This document shows, one piece after another, positions 36,091-46,048 of a stretch of 63,295 nucleotides of DNA. The stretch is taken from positions 1 to 63,295 of the forward strand of contig JAUJND010000014.1 of assembly GCA_030446505.1 (NCBI GenBank), in the 5' to 3' direction. The stretch is from Chroococcidiopsidaceae cyanobacterium YX2bin18 (GTDB lineage: Bacteria; Cyanobacteriota; Cyanobacteriia; Cyanobacteriales; Chroococcidiopsidaceae). How positions within the stretch are numbered: the first letter of the stretch is position 1; each line of letters opens with the position of its first letter. Below the pieces are notes generated by a model. It was not told the origin of the DNA. It did no database searches and saw only the letters and a program-made list of their open reading frames with translations. The position numbers were made by a program, and so were the translations under genes.

Positions 36091-38382
36091 ATGGTTCAAG
36101 ACCTTAAGCGTGTACACCAGATCAGCTTTCCTGAAACTGCCCCTGCTGCTAATCCGGTATTTTTCAGGACTTATAGCCGTCGCAAATCAGCAGGACGTGA
36201 GACATGGGAGGAGGTGTGCGATCGCACGCTCCAAGGATTAATCAGCGTAGGCAAGCTCACGGATGTAGAAGTTGCCTTAATCGAGCGGATGCAACTCCAG
36301 ATAAAGTCTCTCCCTAGTGGGCGTTGGCTATGGGTTGGTGGCACCGAATGGATTGAAAAAGCAGAGAACTTCTCAGGAGCTTACAACTGCACAAGTACGA
36401 ATGTATCAGATTGGCGTGCCTTCGGTTTAATGATGGCTTTGGCAATGATGGGTTGCGGTACAGGAGCCGTCCTTGAACCAAAATATATTAATCAACTGCC
36501 GCCAATCCGCAATCGCCTTTTGGTAACAGTGCAGGGTGAAATTGGCACTACTCCGGCTGTTCTGCGTCGGGAACAAACGGAAGTTAACATAGATGGCAAT
36601 AATGTTTCAATTCGGGTTGGAGACAGTCGCCAAGGTTGGGTTACGTCGTATCAAACGCTATTGGAACTCGCTAGTGAGCAGCAGTTTTTGGGTGAAGTAA
36701 CTGTAAGAATTGATCTCAGCGATATTCGGGGTGCGGGAGAACTCCTCAAAGGCTTTGGCGGCGTTGCTAATCCGGTAAAGTTGCCAGAATTATATGAGCG
36801 CTGTGCGTCTATTCTTAACAAAGCCGTAGGACGACAACTTAATTCTGTTGAATGCTGTTTATTAATTGATGAAGCTGCTGTCGTAGTCGTTGCCGGAAAT
36901 GTCAGAAGATCAGCTGGTATGAGGCAAGGCGATAGTAATGATGAACTATTTGCCAATGCGAAAAGTAACCTCTGGCAACAAGATGAAAGTGGCAACTGGC
37001 GGATTGATTCAGAACGGGATGCACTGCGAATGGCAAACCACAGCCGCGTGTTTCATCACAAACCATCGCTCTTAGAGTGCGTGGAGGCTGTTCGTCAACA
37101 GTATTATTCTGGCGAGGGAGCTATTCAATGGGCAGGGGAAGCGATCGCCCGCGCAAATGCAGATATTCTATCTACAGACGTATTAAAACGAGAGTTTCTC
37201 AAAACTTATGCAACGTCACAAAGAAGTGCTCGTTCTTGGTTGCAAGCTCGCTATTCAGAAATCTCAAGTGAAGAAATAGAACATCGACTTTCAAGATACG
37301 CTTTGAATCCATGCGGCGAAATCGTCGGCGCAAATTTTCATTGTAATCTTTCAGAAGTTCATGTTAATCAAATTGACCCACATAATTATCAGGAACAAGA
37401 GGAAGCTTTCACAGCTGGCGCGCTGTCTGTTGCAGCTTTGCTGAATCACAGATTCATTGAGGAACGCTACCAAAAATCACGGGAATTAGACCCAATTGTT
37501 GGTGTTTCTTTTACAGGTTTATTTGACTTTTTTGTTAATGCCTTCGGAGTTGATTGGCTGCGCTGGTGGCAAGCAGGACGACCTGAAACGTCAGCTGGAC
37601 TCCTATTTAAACACCAAGAGCAGGAATACTTAAGTCGCTGGAAAAAAATTGTAAATCAAGCTGTTTGGAACTATTGCGATCGCCACAATCTTAAACGCCC
37701 TAACCGTTGTACTACTATCCAACCATCAGGGACAAAATCTCTCCTGACTGGTGCATCTCCTGGTTGGCATCCGCCCAAGTCGCAACGTTTTATTCGGCGA
37801 ATTACATTCCGTAAAAATGACCCCGTAGCCCTAGCTTGTATTGACTACGGCTATAACGTTATTCCATCTCAATCGGACAAAGATGAAAATGGCAATCTCT
37901 TAAATAATCCTTTTGATGAGCGGTGTACAGAATGGCTGGTAGAAATTCCTGTTGCTGTATGTTGGGCAGATTTACCTGGTGCTGATCAAATTGACATTAG
38001 CAAGTTTAGCGCGATCGCCCAAATGGATTTTTATATGCAAGTGCAGAAGTTCTATGTATCACATAATACCTCTGCTACGATTGAACTGCGTGAAAATGAA
38101 ATAGAAGCTTTAGGTCATCGCATCTACGAAGCTATCCGAGACGATGAGGGATACATTTCAGCCGCACTACTTGCTAGGTTCGATGCTCATCAAACATTCC
38201 CCCGGTTACCGTTTGAACCAGTAACTAAAGAGCAATATGAACAGTTAATGCAGGAAGTAAAAAATCGCCGCCAAATAAGTGACTTTTATACTAGCTTGAG
38301 TCGGTATGATTCAAAAGAATTAATCGAGGCTGGTCCTGCGGGTTGTGACTCGGATAAATGTCTGTCTGAACAAATTGTGTAG
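36091..38382 (+). CDS. nrdJ: Class II (adenosylcobalamin) ribonucleoside-triphosphate reductase
   Basis: A 763-residue B12-dependent ribonucleotide reductase that makes deoxyribonucleotides with or without oxygen. Family blocks are FFRTYSRRKSAGRETWEEVC, SGRWLWVGGTEWIEK, the substrate-site NCTSTNVSDWRAF, MMALAMMGCGTGAVLEP, NVRRSAGMRQGD, NPCGEIVGANFHCNLSEVHV (active-site Cys), QPSGTKSLLTGASPG and the C-terminal CDSDKC redox pair. The length matches monomeric class II enzymes. ATG 36091 is directly in phase. The cell therefore needs cobalamin, consistent with the cobyrinate synthase gene at 46049. Confidence 0.95.
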   Translation: MVQDLKRVHQISFPETAPAANPVFFRTYSRRKSAGRETWEEVCDRTLQGLISVGKLTDVEVALIERMQLQIKSLPSGRWLWVGGTEWIEKAENFSGAYNCTSTNVSDWRAFGLMMALAMMGCGTGAVLEPKYINQLPPIRNRLLVTVQGEIGTTPAVLRREQTEVNIDGNNVSIRVGDSRQGWVTSYQTLLELASEQQFLGEVTVRIDLSDIRGAGELLKGFGGVANPVKLPELYERCASILNKAVGRQLNSVECCLLIDEAAVVVVAGNVRRSAGMRQGDSNDELFANAKSNLWQQDESGNWRIDSERDALRMANHSRVFHHKPSLLECVEAVRQQYYSGEGAIQWAGEAIARANADILSTDVLKREFLKTYATSQRSARSWLQARYSEISSEEIEHRLSRYALNPCGEIVGANFHCNLSEVHVNQIDPHNYQEQEEAFTAGALSVAALLNHRFIEERYQKSRELDPIVGVSFTGLFDFFVNAFGVDWLRWWQAGRPETSAGLLFKHQEQEYLSRWKKIVNQAVWNYCDRHNLKRPNRCTTIQPSGTKSLLTGASPGWHPPKSQRFIRRITFRKNDPVALACIDYGYNVIPSQSDKDENGNLLNNPFDERCTEWLVEIPVAVCWADLPGADQIDISKFSAIAQMDFYMQVQKFYVSHNTSATIELRENEIEALGHRIYEAIRDDEGYISAALLARFDAHQTFPRLPFEPVTKEQYEQLMQEVKNRRQISDFYTSLSRYDSKELIEAGPAGCDSDKCLSEQIV

Positions 38383-38546
38383 GAACAACGTGTTAGGAAA
38401 AGAGAACTCCTAACTGAAATGCTCGAACAATACCTGTTTAAGCATTTAGATGTAGCAGATTTGACTTTAATCCAGGCATTGGTATGTCTTTGAAAGACAC
38501 GCTACAATTCCAAAAGTAGTAACAAAGCAGTAGATTTAAAATTTGT

Positions 38547-38762
38547 ATGTTTGTAACTGAACTGACACCGATCTTTAAACAGCTTACCCAGCACCCAATA
38601 TCATTCTTAGGTGGTTTTTTCTCCGGTATGCTGCGACTCAACCTGTCTGATGAGCCAGCTAGAAGCTGGATGAATCAACAGTTGGGTACTACTTACACTT
38701 CTGCAACAACCCAAGACCATAATGGTAAAACTACAGGTCCTCAGTCAATTTCAATTGATTAA
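38547..38762 (+). CDS. Short conserved cyanobacterial protein
   Basis: A 71-residue protein starting MFVTELTPIFKQLTQHPISF, followed by LGGFFSGMLRLNLSDEPARS and WMNQQLG. The compact N-terminal half looks like a conserved small cyanobacterial family that I have seen next to unrelated genes, but I cannot name it. There is one short hydrophobic patch and no signal peptide. The plus-strand position between nrdJ and the RRM gene gives no functional hint. Confidence 0.6.
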   Translation: MFVTELTPIFKQLTQHPISFLGGFFSGMLRLNLSDEPARSWMNQQLGTTYTSATTQDHNGKTTGPQSISID

Positions 38763-39147
38763 TTAGCGGCGGAGAAACTAAGGTTAATAAAAGGTTATGT
38801 AGCACTTATTTTTTGCAGTTGCTGCTTTCAGGTACTAAGACCTAGACTTTCCCTATTTACGTATTTAACTGCTTGAATTTGAAGACATAGAGGTGAAAAT
38901 AAAGCGCTAGGAGCAACATTTTTTGTAATCCAGATGACTTTTGATAGACCAATAAATAGGATATAATAGGACAGTATTTATAAGTTCAGTCCTATCACTG
39001 GTTGAGTTCTAGACACTACCGCCCTTGTGGTTGCTGCTCCTTAAAATTCATCCTTGGTAAATCAGATGAGACAAAGATTTTCTAGCAATCTCTGATGTCT
39101 GTCTTCAAACCTGAACTTTAGCTTCTGTTCAGACTTACGTGATCGAC
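38763..39147. other. Leader and promoter region of the RRM protein gene
   Basis: About 385 bases. A possible promoter is at 38941-38967, TTGATA then TATAAT with a 15-base gap. A 7 bp stem ATAGGAC / GTCCTAT spans 38966-38995 right at the expected transcript start. A long 5' leader before the RRM gene is typical of cold-regulated rbp genes in cyanobacteria. Confidence 0.45.
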
Positions 39148-39441
39148 ATGACTATTTACGTTGGAAACCTTTCCTACCGCGCCAGTGAAGAAGACTTAAG
39201 AGCAGTATTTTCCGACTACGGTACAGTTAAACGAATTGTTCTGCCTACAGACCGTGAAACGGGTCGGATGCGAGGTTTTGCATTTGTTGAAATGAACGAA
39301 GATGCCCAAGAAGATGCAGCTATCACTGAATTAGATGGTGCTGAATGGATGGGTCGTCAGCTTAGAGTTAATAAAGCAAAGCCACGTGAGGAAACTACTC
39401 GGCGCACCAGTAACGCTGGTGGGATGAAAAGCGAATATTAG
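39148..39441 (+). CDS. RNA-binding protein with one RRM domain
   Basis: A 97-residue cyanobacterial Rbp protein. It has a single RNA recognition motif with RNP2 IYVGNL (residues 3-8) and RNP1 RGFAFVEM (about 43-50), followed by a short basic tail with RRTSNAGG. The start ATG 39148 (MTIYVGNLSYRASEEDLRAV) is preferred to an upstream GTG at 39139 because it aligns with the family. These proteins bind RNA and are often cold-induced. The long leader and the hairpin after the gene fit RNA-level regulation. Confidence 0.93.
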   Translation: MTIYVGNLSYRASEEDLRAVFSDYGTVKRIVLPTDRETGRMRGFAFVEMNEDAQEDAAITELDGAEWMGRQLRVNKAKPREETTRRTSNAGGMKSEY

Positions 39442-39466
39442 GTACATTATCCTGTGGAGAAGTCAT

Positions 39467-39503
39467 CTAGTTTTAGCAGCTATAAGTAGCTGAAAAAAAC
39501 TAG
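39467..39503 (+). terminator. Hairpin after the RRM protein gene
   Basis: CTAGTTTT pairs with AAAACTAG, enclosing a second pair CAGCT / AGCTG. It is 25 bases after the stop codon. No clean T-run follows, so it may be a processing or stability element rather than a terminator. Confidence 0.55.
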
Positions 39504-39532
39504 GGTCAAAAAAAAAGCTTACAAGCGTACAT

Positions 39533-39580
39533 CCGACGAGTTGAGGCAATGTTAGTAACGCCACAACTAGTCGGTGTTTT
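39533..39580 (+). terminator. Second hairpin with T-run before fbp
   Basis: CCGACGAGTTG (39533-39543) pairs with CAACTAGTCGG (39564-39574) with one mismatch, followed by TGTTTT. The loop is long (20 bases). It is a plausible terminator of the RRM transcript. Confidence 0.55.
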
Positions 39581-39849
39581 GCTATCAAACGCCGAGGGAG
39601 ATACCAGCAGATGATACTCACAAAAACTGGCAACGCTATTACCTAAGCTAAAACAATGCCCTGAATAGACTTAAAGACGCGATCACGTTGCTAATATTAG
39701 GTTTTGCTTATTAAATACCTATTTAGATACCAATTATAAATTCCCTCTCTAAGATAGAAAGCAGTACTAGACGTGTCCACTACTTTCACCGCACGCCATT
39801 TTGAACATAAGTGCCGTCATTAGCGCCCTACTTGATAGGGAGGATGAAA

Positions 39850-40920
39850 ATGGTTAACGCCGAAACCAACGCTCAGGAGTACGCCCTAGATCGTGATTGT
39901 ACGACCTTATCTCGTCACGTCTTACAGCAACTTCAGAACTTCTCAGCAGAGGCGCAAGATCTCAGTGCCTTGATGAATCGCATCGCCCTTGCTGGCAAGA
40001 TCATTGCTCGTCGCCTCAGCCGTGCTGGATTAATGGAAGGTGTCTTGGGATTTACTGGAGACATTAATGTGCAGGGAGAATCCGTTAAAAAGATGGATGT
40101 CTATGCAAATGATGTATTCATTTCCGTATTCAAGCAAAGCGGTCTTGTCTGTCGCTTGGCTTCCGAGGAAATGGAGAAACCCTACTATATCCCGGAAAAC
40201 TGCCCAATAGGTCGCTATACCCTGCTCTATGACCCGATTGACGGCTCTTCCAACACTGATATCAATCTAAATTTGGGTTCGATATTCGCGATTCGGCAAC
40301 AAGAGGGTCAGGATGCGGATGGTACAGCAAGCGACTTATTACAAGATGGGCGCAAACAAATTGCAGCTGGCTACATACTCTATGGTCCCAGCACTATGCT
40401 GGTATATTCCATTGGTAAAGGAGTTCACTCTTTTACGCTTGACCCTAGCTTAGGAGAGTTTATTCTTTCGGATGAAAATATACAGATTCCTAACCATGGT
40501 TCGATTTACAGTGTCAATGAAGGTAACTTCTGGCAGTGGGATGAATCAATCCGAGAATACATCCGCTATGTCCACCGCACTGAAGGCTATACCGCTCGGT
40601 ATGGTGGGGCAATGGTAGGGGATGTCCACCGCATTTTGGTTCAAGGCGGTGTGTTTCTGTACCCTGGCACAGTTAAGCAACCAGAAGGCAAATTGCGCTT
40701 GCTTTATGAATCTGCGCCCTTAGCGTTTTTGATTGAGCAAGCAGGAGGCAGATCAAGTACGGGAACTCAGGAAATTTTGGACGTGATACCGGAAAAACTG
40801 CACCAGCGGACACCTCTAATTATTGGAAGTAAAGATGATGTGTCCCTAGTCGAGTCTTTTATTCACCAACAGACACAAAGTGAAAAAAGCATAATGGAGC
40901 GCTCGCGTGTACTGCAATAA
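39850..40920 (+). CDS. fbp: Class I fructose-1,6-bisphosphatase
   Basis: About 356 residues from ATG 39850 ([20 protein letters not shown]). This start has GGGAGG at 39838-39843 at correct spacing; a longer frame to GTG 39811 is less likely. The enzyme removes the 1-phosphate of fructose-1,6-bisphosphate in the Calvin cycle and gluconeogenesis. Seen are the metal-binding block [60 protein letters not shown] and the C-terminal [16 protein letters not shown]. It is first of fbp-tal-zwf-opcA, a conserved cyanobacterial oxidative pentose phosphate block, 64 bp before tal. Confidence 0.95.
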   Translation: MVNAETNAQEYALDRDCTTLSRHVLQQLQNFSAEAQDLSALMNRIALAGKIIARRLSRAGLMEGVLGFTGDINVQGESVKKMDVYANDVFISVFKQSGLVCRLASEEMEKPYYIPENCPIGRYTLLYDPIDGSSNTDINLNLGSIFAIRQQEGQDADGTASDLLQDGRKQIAAGYILYGPSTMLVYSIGKGVHSFTLDPSLGEFILSDENIQIPNHGSIYSVNEGNFWQWDESIREYIRYVHRTEGYTARYGGAMVGDVHRILVQGGVFLYPGTVKQPEGKLRLLYESAPLAFLIEQAGGRSSTGTQEILDVIPEKLHQRTPLIIGSKDDVSLVESFIHQQTQSEKSIMERSRVLQ

Positions 40921-40984
40921 GGAGATAAAAAATTAGCTTAATCCTTCCAGAGAGATTCATTCACAATTAACTAGGAATAAAACA

Positions 40985-42147
40985 ATGACAGACCAAGCAA
41001 CCAAGCCAAACAATCATTTAATTGAAATTAAAGACTACGGGCAGAGTATCTGGATGGATAACTTAACCCGTGACATGATTCAGTCTGGAGAACTCAAAGC
41101 TCTAGTTGAGAATGGCGGTATCTGTGGGATTACCACTAACCCAGCTATTTTTGAAAAAGCGATGATGGGTAACGTGATCTACGATGCGGATATTGAAGCT
41201 GGAATTCGCTCCGGGTTGCCGATTTACAAAGTTTACGAGTCGCTGACTTTTGCAGATATTCGTAATGCTTGTGACATCTTGCGACCTGTGTATGAATCAT
41301 CAAATGGGTTAGATGGTTACGTCAGTATTGAAGTGCCGCCAACAATCGCTGATGATACCCAAGCAACAATTGAGGAAGCTCGACGCTACTACCAGGAAAT
41401 CGGTCGGGAAAACGTGATGATCAAAATTCCTGGTACGACAGCAGGTTTGCCAGCAGTAGAGCAGGTAATCAGCGAAGGAATTAATGTTAATGTGACTTTG
41501 CTATTTTCGGTTGATAGCTACATTGAGACAGCTTGGGCTTACATTCGCGGTTTAGAGAAACGCTTAGAGTCAGGCAAGGACGTTAGTAAAAGTGCCTCAG
41601 TAGCAAGTTTCTTCCTCAGCCGGATTGATAGCAACATTGACAAGCGCATTGATGCCAAACTCAAAAAGGTGTTGATGATCTCAACGTAGAAGCAAAGTTA
41701 CAGGCTGTTAAAGGTAAAGTAGCGATCGCCAACGCCAAAATTGCTTACCAAAAATATAAAGAGATTTGCAATAGCGATCGCTGGCAAGCATTAGCGGCAA
41801 AAGGGGCAAAAGTCCAGCGGCTACTTTGGGCTAGCACTAGCACTAAAGACCCCAGCTACAGCGACGTTATGTATGTCGATGAGTTGGTTGGTCCCGACAC
41901 TGTAAACACTTTGCCACCCAACACGATTGAAGCCTGTGCCGATCACTGCGATCCGCGATCGCGCGTTGAAACTGGGGTAGAAGAAGCTGAGCGGCTGATT
42001 GCAAGTCTCAAAGATCCAGATATCAACATCAACATAGATGAAGTGATGGATGAACTCCTTGTAGAAGGAATTGAGAAATTCGTTCAGCCTTTCCAATCGC
42101 TGATGAACTCCTTAGAAGAGAAAGTAAATCAGTTGTCACCAGTCTAA
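40985..42147 (+). pseudogene. tal: Transaldolase, one frameshift
   Basis: Transaldolase of the pentose phosphate pathway, of the roughly 390-residue type. The first part (40985-41689) has SIWMDNLTRDMIQSGELKAL, GICGITTNPAIFEKAM and the Schiff-base Lys region VMIKIPGTTAGLPAVEQVI. It then reads SVASFFLSRIDSNIDKRIDA. The frame breaks near 41673 in AAAAAGGTGTTG, where one G appears lost. Adding it gives KKGVDDLNVEAKLQAVKGKV in frame with LLWASTSTKDPSYSDVMYVD and the end at 42147. Apart from that single indel the protein is complete. Flanking fbp and zwf are intact, so a sequence error is likely. Confidence 0.9.
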
Positions 42148-42263
42148 TAAAGGGTCAGGGAGTAGGGCTTAGGGATGCATAGATAAATATAGTTGGTTCT
42201 CCCTAGCTCCTAGCTCCCGCTGCCAGATTAAGTGAAAGGTCAAAACTTACCCTTTAAACAACT

Positions 42264-43793
42264 ATGGTCACGCTGCTAGAAAATCCCCTGCGCGTAGGGT
42301 TACAACAGCAACGGATGCCCGAACCCCAAATTATAGTTATCTTTGGTGCTTCGGGAGATCTTACCCAACGCAAACTAGTACCAGCGCTCTACAAATTGAG
42401 ATGGGAACGACGCATTCCCCCAGAAACCAGTATTGTCGGCGTGGCACGTCGAGAATGGAGTGACGACTACTTCCGGGAACAGATGCGTGAGGGCATCGAG
42501 CAGTTTTCTGATGGTATCGGTTCGGAGGAAATGTGGCAAGACTTTGCCAATGGTCTCTTCTATTGCTCTGGTGATATTGACAATCCAGCAAGCTACCAAA
42601 AGCTGAAAGAGTTATTGAGCGAGCTAGATGGGAAGCGATCTACGCGGGGAAACCGGATGTTCTACCTCTCGGTAGCCCCAAAGTTCTTTCCGGAGGCAAT
42701 CCAGCAGTTAGGGGCGGCAGAAATGTTAGACAACCCGCTGAAAACTCGCCTAGTGATTGAAAAACCTTTTGGTCGGGACTTGGGTTCGGCACGAGAGTTA
42801 AACCAAGTAGTACAGAAAGTTTGCCAAGAAGAGCAAGTTTACCGAATTGACCACTATCTGGGTAAAGAAACGGTTCAAAATCTCCTCGTCTTTCGCTTTG
42901 CTAATGCAATTTTTGAACCTCTGTGGAATCGTCAGTTTGTTGACCACGTACAGATTACTGTTGCCGAGACGGTAGGAGTTGAGGAGCGAGCCGGGTACTA
43001 CGAAACTGCAGGCGCACTGCGAGATATGTTGCAGAACCACTTGATGCAACTTTTTGCCCTAACTGCAATGGAGCCGCCCAACGCGCTGGATGCAGACAGT
43101 ATCCGCACAGAGAAAGTAAAAGTACTCCAAGCCACTCACCTAGCAGATATCCAGAATCTGGAGCGTTCAGCAGTGCGTGGTCAGTACAGTGCTGGCTGGA
43201 TGAAGGGTAAATCGGTGCCAGGGTATCGAGATGAGCCAGGAGTTGATCCCAACTCTACGACATCTACCTACGTGGCAATGAAGTTTCTGATTGATAACTG
43301 GCGCTGGCAGGGCGTTCCCTTCTACCTGCGTACTGGCAAACGACTGCCGAAAAAAGTAAGTGAAATTCCAATCCATTTCCGCCAAGTTCCGCATCTAATT
43401 TTCCAATCTGCTGCTCAACAGGTGAATGCCAATATTCTAGCGATGCGGATTCAGCCGAATGAGGGGATTTCACTTCGCTTTGAAGTGAAAATGCCGGGAC
43501 CAGAGTTACGCACCCGTTCGGTTGATATGGATTTTAGTTATGGTTCGTTTGGCATTCGAGCGGCTGCGGATGCTTATGATCGCCTCTTGATCGATTGCAT
43601 GATCGGTGACCAAACTTTGTTCACACGGGCTGATGAAGTTGAAGCCGCTTGGCGAGTAGTGACTCCAGCACTTGCTGTTTGGGATGCACCAGCAGATCCA
43701 ACATCCATTCCTCAGTATGAAGCTGGAACCTGGGAACCTACGGAAGCCGAACTCCTGATTAACCAGGATGGTCGCCGCTGGCGCAGACTTTAA
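42264..43793 (+). CDS. zwf: Glucose-6-phosphate 1-dehydrogenase
   Basis: A 509-residue G6PDH, entry enzyme of the oxidative pentose phosphate pathway and main NADPH source in the dark. The NADP-binding motif [16 protein letters not shown] is at about residues 29-44. The [11 protein letters not shown] motif and the active-site [20 protein letters not shown] follow, then the structural blocks [20 protein letters not shown] and [19 protein letters not shown] 42264 begins the protein. It is third in fbp-tal-zwf-opcA. OpcA, encoded next, is its redox-responsive activator. Confidence 0.97.
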   Translation: MVTLLENPLRVGLQQQRMPEPQIIVIFGASGDLTQRKLVPALYKLRWERRIPPETSIVGVARREWSDDYFREQMREGIEQFSDGIGSEEMWQDFANGLFYCSGDIDNPASYQKLKELLSELDGKRSTRGNRMFYLSVAPKFFPEAIQQLGAAEMLDNPLKTRLVIEKPFGRDLGSARELNQVVQKVCQEEQVYRIDHYLGKETVQNLLVFRFANAIFEPLWNRQFVDHVQITVAETVGVEERAGYYETAGALRDMLQNHLMQLFALTAMEPPNALDADSIRTEKVKVLQATHLADIQNLERSAVRGQYSAGWMKGKSVPGYRDEPGVDPNSTTSTYVAMKFLIDNWRWQGVPFYLRTGKRLPKKVSEIPIHFRQVPHLIFQSAAQQVNANILAMRIQPNEGISLRFEVKMPGPELRTRSVDMDFSYGSFGIRAAADAYDRLLIDCMIGDQTLFTRADEVEAAWRVVTPALAVWDAPADPTSIPQYEAGTWEPTEAELLINQDGRRWRRL

Positions 43794-43796
43794 AAA

Positions 43797-43965
43797 TAAT
43801 TTTGAGTTTTGAGTTTTGAGTTTTGAATTAAAGAAAACAGATTTGAATTATGAATTGAAGAAAAATTTTAATTCAGCGTTGTCTGGATTCATGACTCAAA
43901 ATCTCTACTTTACTTAACTCAAAGCTCAAACCTCTCTTTACTCTACTTAACTCAAAACTCAAAAT
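43797..43965. repeat. AT-rich intergenic repeats between zwf and opcA
   Basis: Repeated words TTTTGAGTTTTGAG and GAATTATGAATTG occur on the left and their complements ACTCAAAACTCAAAATT on the right. The same family occurs at 13846-13914. The region can form hairpins and separates zwf from opcA by 177 bp. Confidence 0.8.
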
Positions 43966-43970
43966 TACTT

Positions 43971-45329
43971 ATGCCAACCCAATCTGCTCCAATTGTCTCA
44001 CTTCAAGCTCCAAAAGATGTTTCGCTCAGTGAAATTGAGGCGGAACTCAGTAAGATTTGGCAAAGTTACGGCGTTGCTGCTACACGGGCGACGACGTTTA
44101 GTTTAGTGGTTTACGAACCGGAAGAAACTCAACAATTGTTAGCTGCTTTACGCTTTTATAGTGGTCCAATTGATGGCATCCCCGGACCGCGGACAGAAGT
44201 GGCGCTGCGGGAAGCGCAGAAAGCTTATGGGCTATCTGTGACTGGGAAGGCGACGGCTGAAACGCTAGCGCGACTGCGGGCAGAATTTGCCAAACGTCTT
44301 GGCAATAGTGCTAATGGTGGGGACAACAGCATAAATAATATGTCCTATGCCTCAGATACCAAAAGTCCTGCTGTAGCAGATGCGATCGCTAGTCGTAATC
44401 CCTGTCGTATTATTGCTCTTTGTCCAGTAGCTGGAGAAGATGAGGGCGTAACGGCTCAAGTTTCTGCCTATTGTCCGATCCAAAAGCAATCGTCAACTAC
44501 ACTTGTTTGCTGCGAATATGTCACCCTTAGAGGAACCGTCGCCGCCTTAGAACGAGTAGGTGGCATAATTCCCGCTCTATTAATTGGTGGTCTGCCGAAG
44601 TTTCTGTGGTGGAAGGCAACACCAGACCCTAACCACAGCTTGTTCAAGCGGCTGGCAGTAGTATGTAATTCCGTCATTCTTGACTCCAGCGACTTTACTG
44701 AAACAGAGGCTGACTTGCTGAAATTGCAAGAGCTACTAGAGATGGGTACGCCAATTGCTGATCTCAACTGGCGTCGCTTGTCTGCCTGGCAGGAGTTGAC
44801 TGCCGAAGTTTTCGACCCGCCACAGCGTCGCGCTGCTCTGAGTGAAGTTGACCGAGTGACGATTGATTACGAAAAAGGCAATCCCGCTCAAGCACTAATG
44901 TTTTTGGGTTGGCTGGCGAGTCGCTTGCAGTGGCATCCAGTTTCCTATCAACAAGAAGATGGAGACTACAATATCAAGCGTATACACTTCGTTACCGCAG
45001 AACAGCGCCCAGTTGAAGCAGAATTGGCACGAGTCCCAACAGCTGATTCAGGTGAGATTCCAGGCGACTTAGTTGCCTTGCGTCTGACCTCAACCAATGA
45101 GTCGGCAGACTGTTGTACCGTTCTGTGTTCCGAAACGGGTGGTTGTATGCGGATGGAAGCGGGTGGTGGTGCTCAGTCCTGTCGATTTGAGCAGGTAACT
45201 TCACTTTCCGACCAAAATGCGGAAGTCTTGCTGAGTCAGCAGTTGCAACGCTGGGGTCCGGAGCCTCTCTATGAAGAAAGCCTCGCGGTCACGGCTCAAG
45301 TTATGCGATTGAGTCCGCCTGCTGCTTAA
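43971..45329 (+). CDS. opcA: G6PDH assembly/activator protein OpcA
   Basis: A 452-residue OpcA, the allosteric activator of cyanobacterial G6PDH, which responds to thioredoxin. An N-terminal block (SLQAPKDVSLSEIEAELSKI, ATTFSLVVYEPE) is followed by a peptidoglycan-binding-like segment (ALRFYSGPIDGIPGPRTEVA then LREAQKAYGLSVTGKA). The OpcA core follows: CRIIALCP, GTVAALERVGGIIPALLIGG, LPKFLWWKA, VILDSSDF and LEMGTPIADLNWRRL. The C-terminus has paired cysteines (CCTVLCSETGGC) that could take part in redox control. It is last of the fbp-tal-zwf-opcA group. Confidence 0.95.
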   Translation: MPTQSAPIVSLQAPKDVSLSEIEAELSKIWQSYGVAATRATTFSLVVYEPEETQQLLAALRFYSGPIDGIPGPRTEVALREAQKAYGLSVTGKATAETLARLRAEFAKRLGNSANGGDNSINNMSYASDTKSPAVADAIASRNPCRIIALCPVAGEDEGVTAQVSAYCPIQKQSSTTLVCCEYVTLRGTVAALERVGGIIPALLIGGLPKFLWWKATPDPNHSLFKRLAVVCNSVILDSSDFTETEADLLKLQELLEMGTPIADLNWRRLSAWQELTAEVFDPPQRRAALSEVDRVTIDYEKGNPAQALMFLGWLASRLQWHPVSYQQEDGDYNIKRIHFVTAEQRPVEAELARVPTADSGEIPGDLVALRLTSTNESADCCTVLCSETGGCMRMEAGGGAQSCRFEQVTSLSDQNAEVLLSQQLQRWGPEPLYEESLAVTAQVMRLSPPAA

Positions 45330-45512
45330 AACTGCTTGCTTGTCTACTGATATTTTGCCCGGATTCAGGCATAGATTCTAGCTGAAGTCAGTTGAGAGTA
45401 GTAAGTACTTGGCTGACTTTAGCTGATCGTGGTGGTGTAAGTTACGATCAGAAAACTAACTTGGTTTGGGCTACATTCCACATCTATTAGTCCTGATATA
45501 ATTGACCGCACC

Positions 45513-45990
45513 TTGACCACAACTGATCCCAATCCCCAAATTCTCGAACGCTTGCTGCAAAGCGTTGATAGAACAGTCGGCACTGCTGGTAATGTTGCCA
45601 ATACTGCTGTACAACAATGTTGCCAATACTGCTGTACAACCTGGAGGCATGGTAGATCGAACCGTGGGAACAGTTGGTCAAACAGTGAACAACGTTGCTC
45701 AGCCAGGAGGCTTACTCAGTCAGACAGTTAACACAGTTGGTCAGACTGTACAGACTACAATTGGCTCTACGGGCAACATTGTTGAAAACACCTTGGATAA
45801 TACGGGCAAGGTAATTAATCAAAGAACAGTGGCAAGTCTCACAAATTTACCGGTGGTAAGTGAAACTAGAAACAGTGCAGGTCTGGTTGTGCGTCGTGTC
45901 AGAGACAGGTCTGGTGCAATAATTGAATACACGTTAAACTCTGGCAAAATCACCAATCCGCGTGTTATTCAGCCAGCACCGAGACGTTAA
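45513..45990 (+). pseudogene. Repetitive hypothetical protein, frame broken by a 25 bp duplication
   Basis: The frame from TTG 45513 reads TTTDPNPQILERLLQSVDRT and would continue as VGTAGNVANTAVQPGGMVDR. A perfect 25 bp tandem duplication (45591-45640) shifts it. Deleting one copy yields one 150-residue frame to 45990 with short repeats of the type GxxxxTVxxVGQTVxxxxxxPGG (PGGMVDRTVGTVGQTV, PGGLLSQTVNTVGQTV). The C-terminal region includes LTNLPVVSETRNSAGLVVRR. No domain is recognised. The N-terminus may be incomplete, since a stop lies just upstream and no good start or signal peptide is visible. Confidence 0.65.
45591..45640. repeat. Perfect 25 bp tandem duplication
   Basis: The unit AATGTTGCCAATACTGCTGT plus ACAAC occurs at 45591-45615 and 45616-45640 with no mismatch. 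Since 25 is not divisible by three, it breaks the reading frame of the surrounding hypothetical gene. The identical copies indicate a recent event. Confidence 0.93.
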
Positions 45991-46048
45991 TGGCTCCAAT
46001 TTCGCTGTTGAGCAGTGCTGCTAACAGTATTACAACAGTAAATTTCAT

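Larger units (their letters stand above)
39442..39849. other. Region between the RRM gene and fbp
   Basis: About 400 bases with two hairpins (39467-39503 and 39533-39580) in the first half. The second half is AT-rich and probably holds the fbp promoter. No gene or RNA gene could be supported. Confidence 0.5.
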
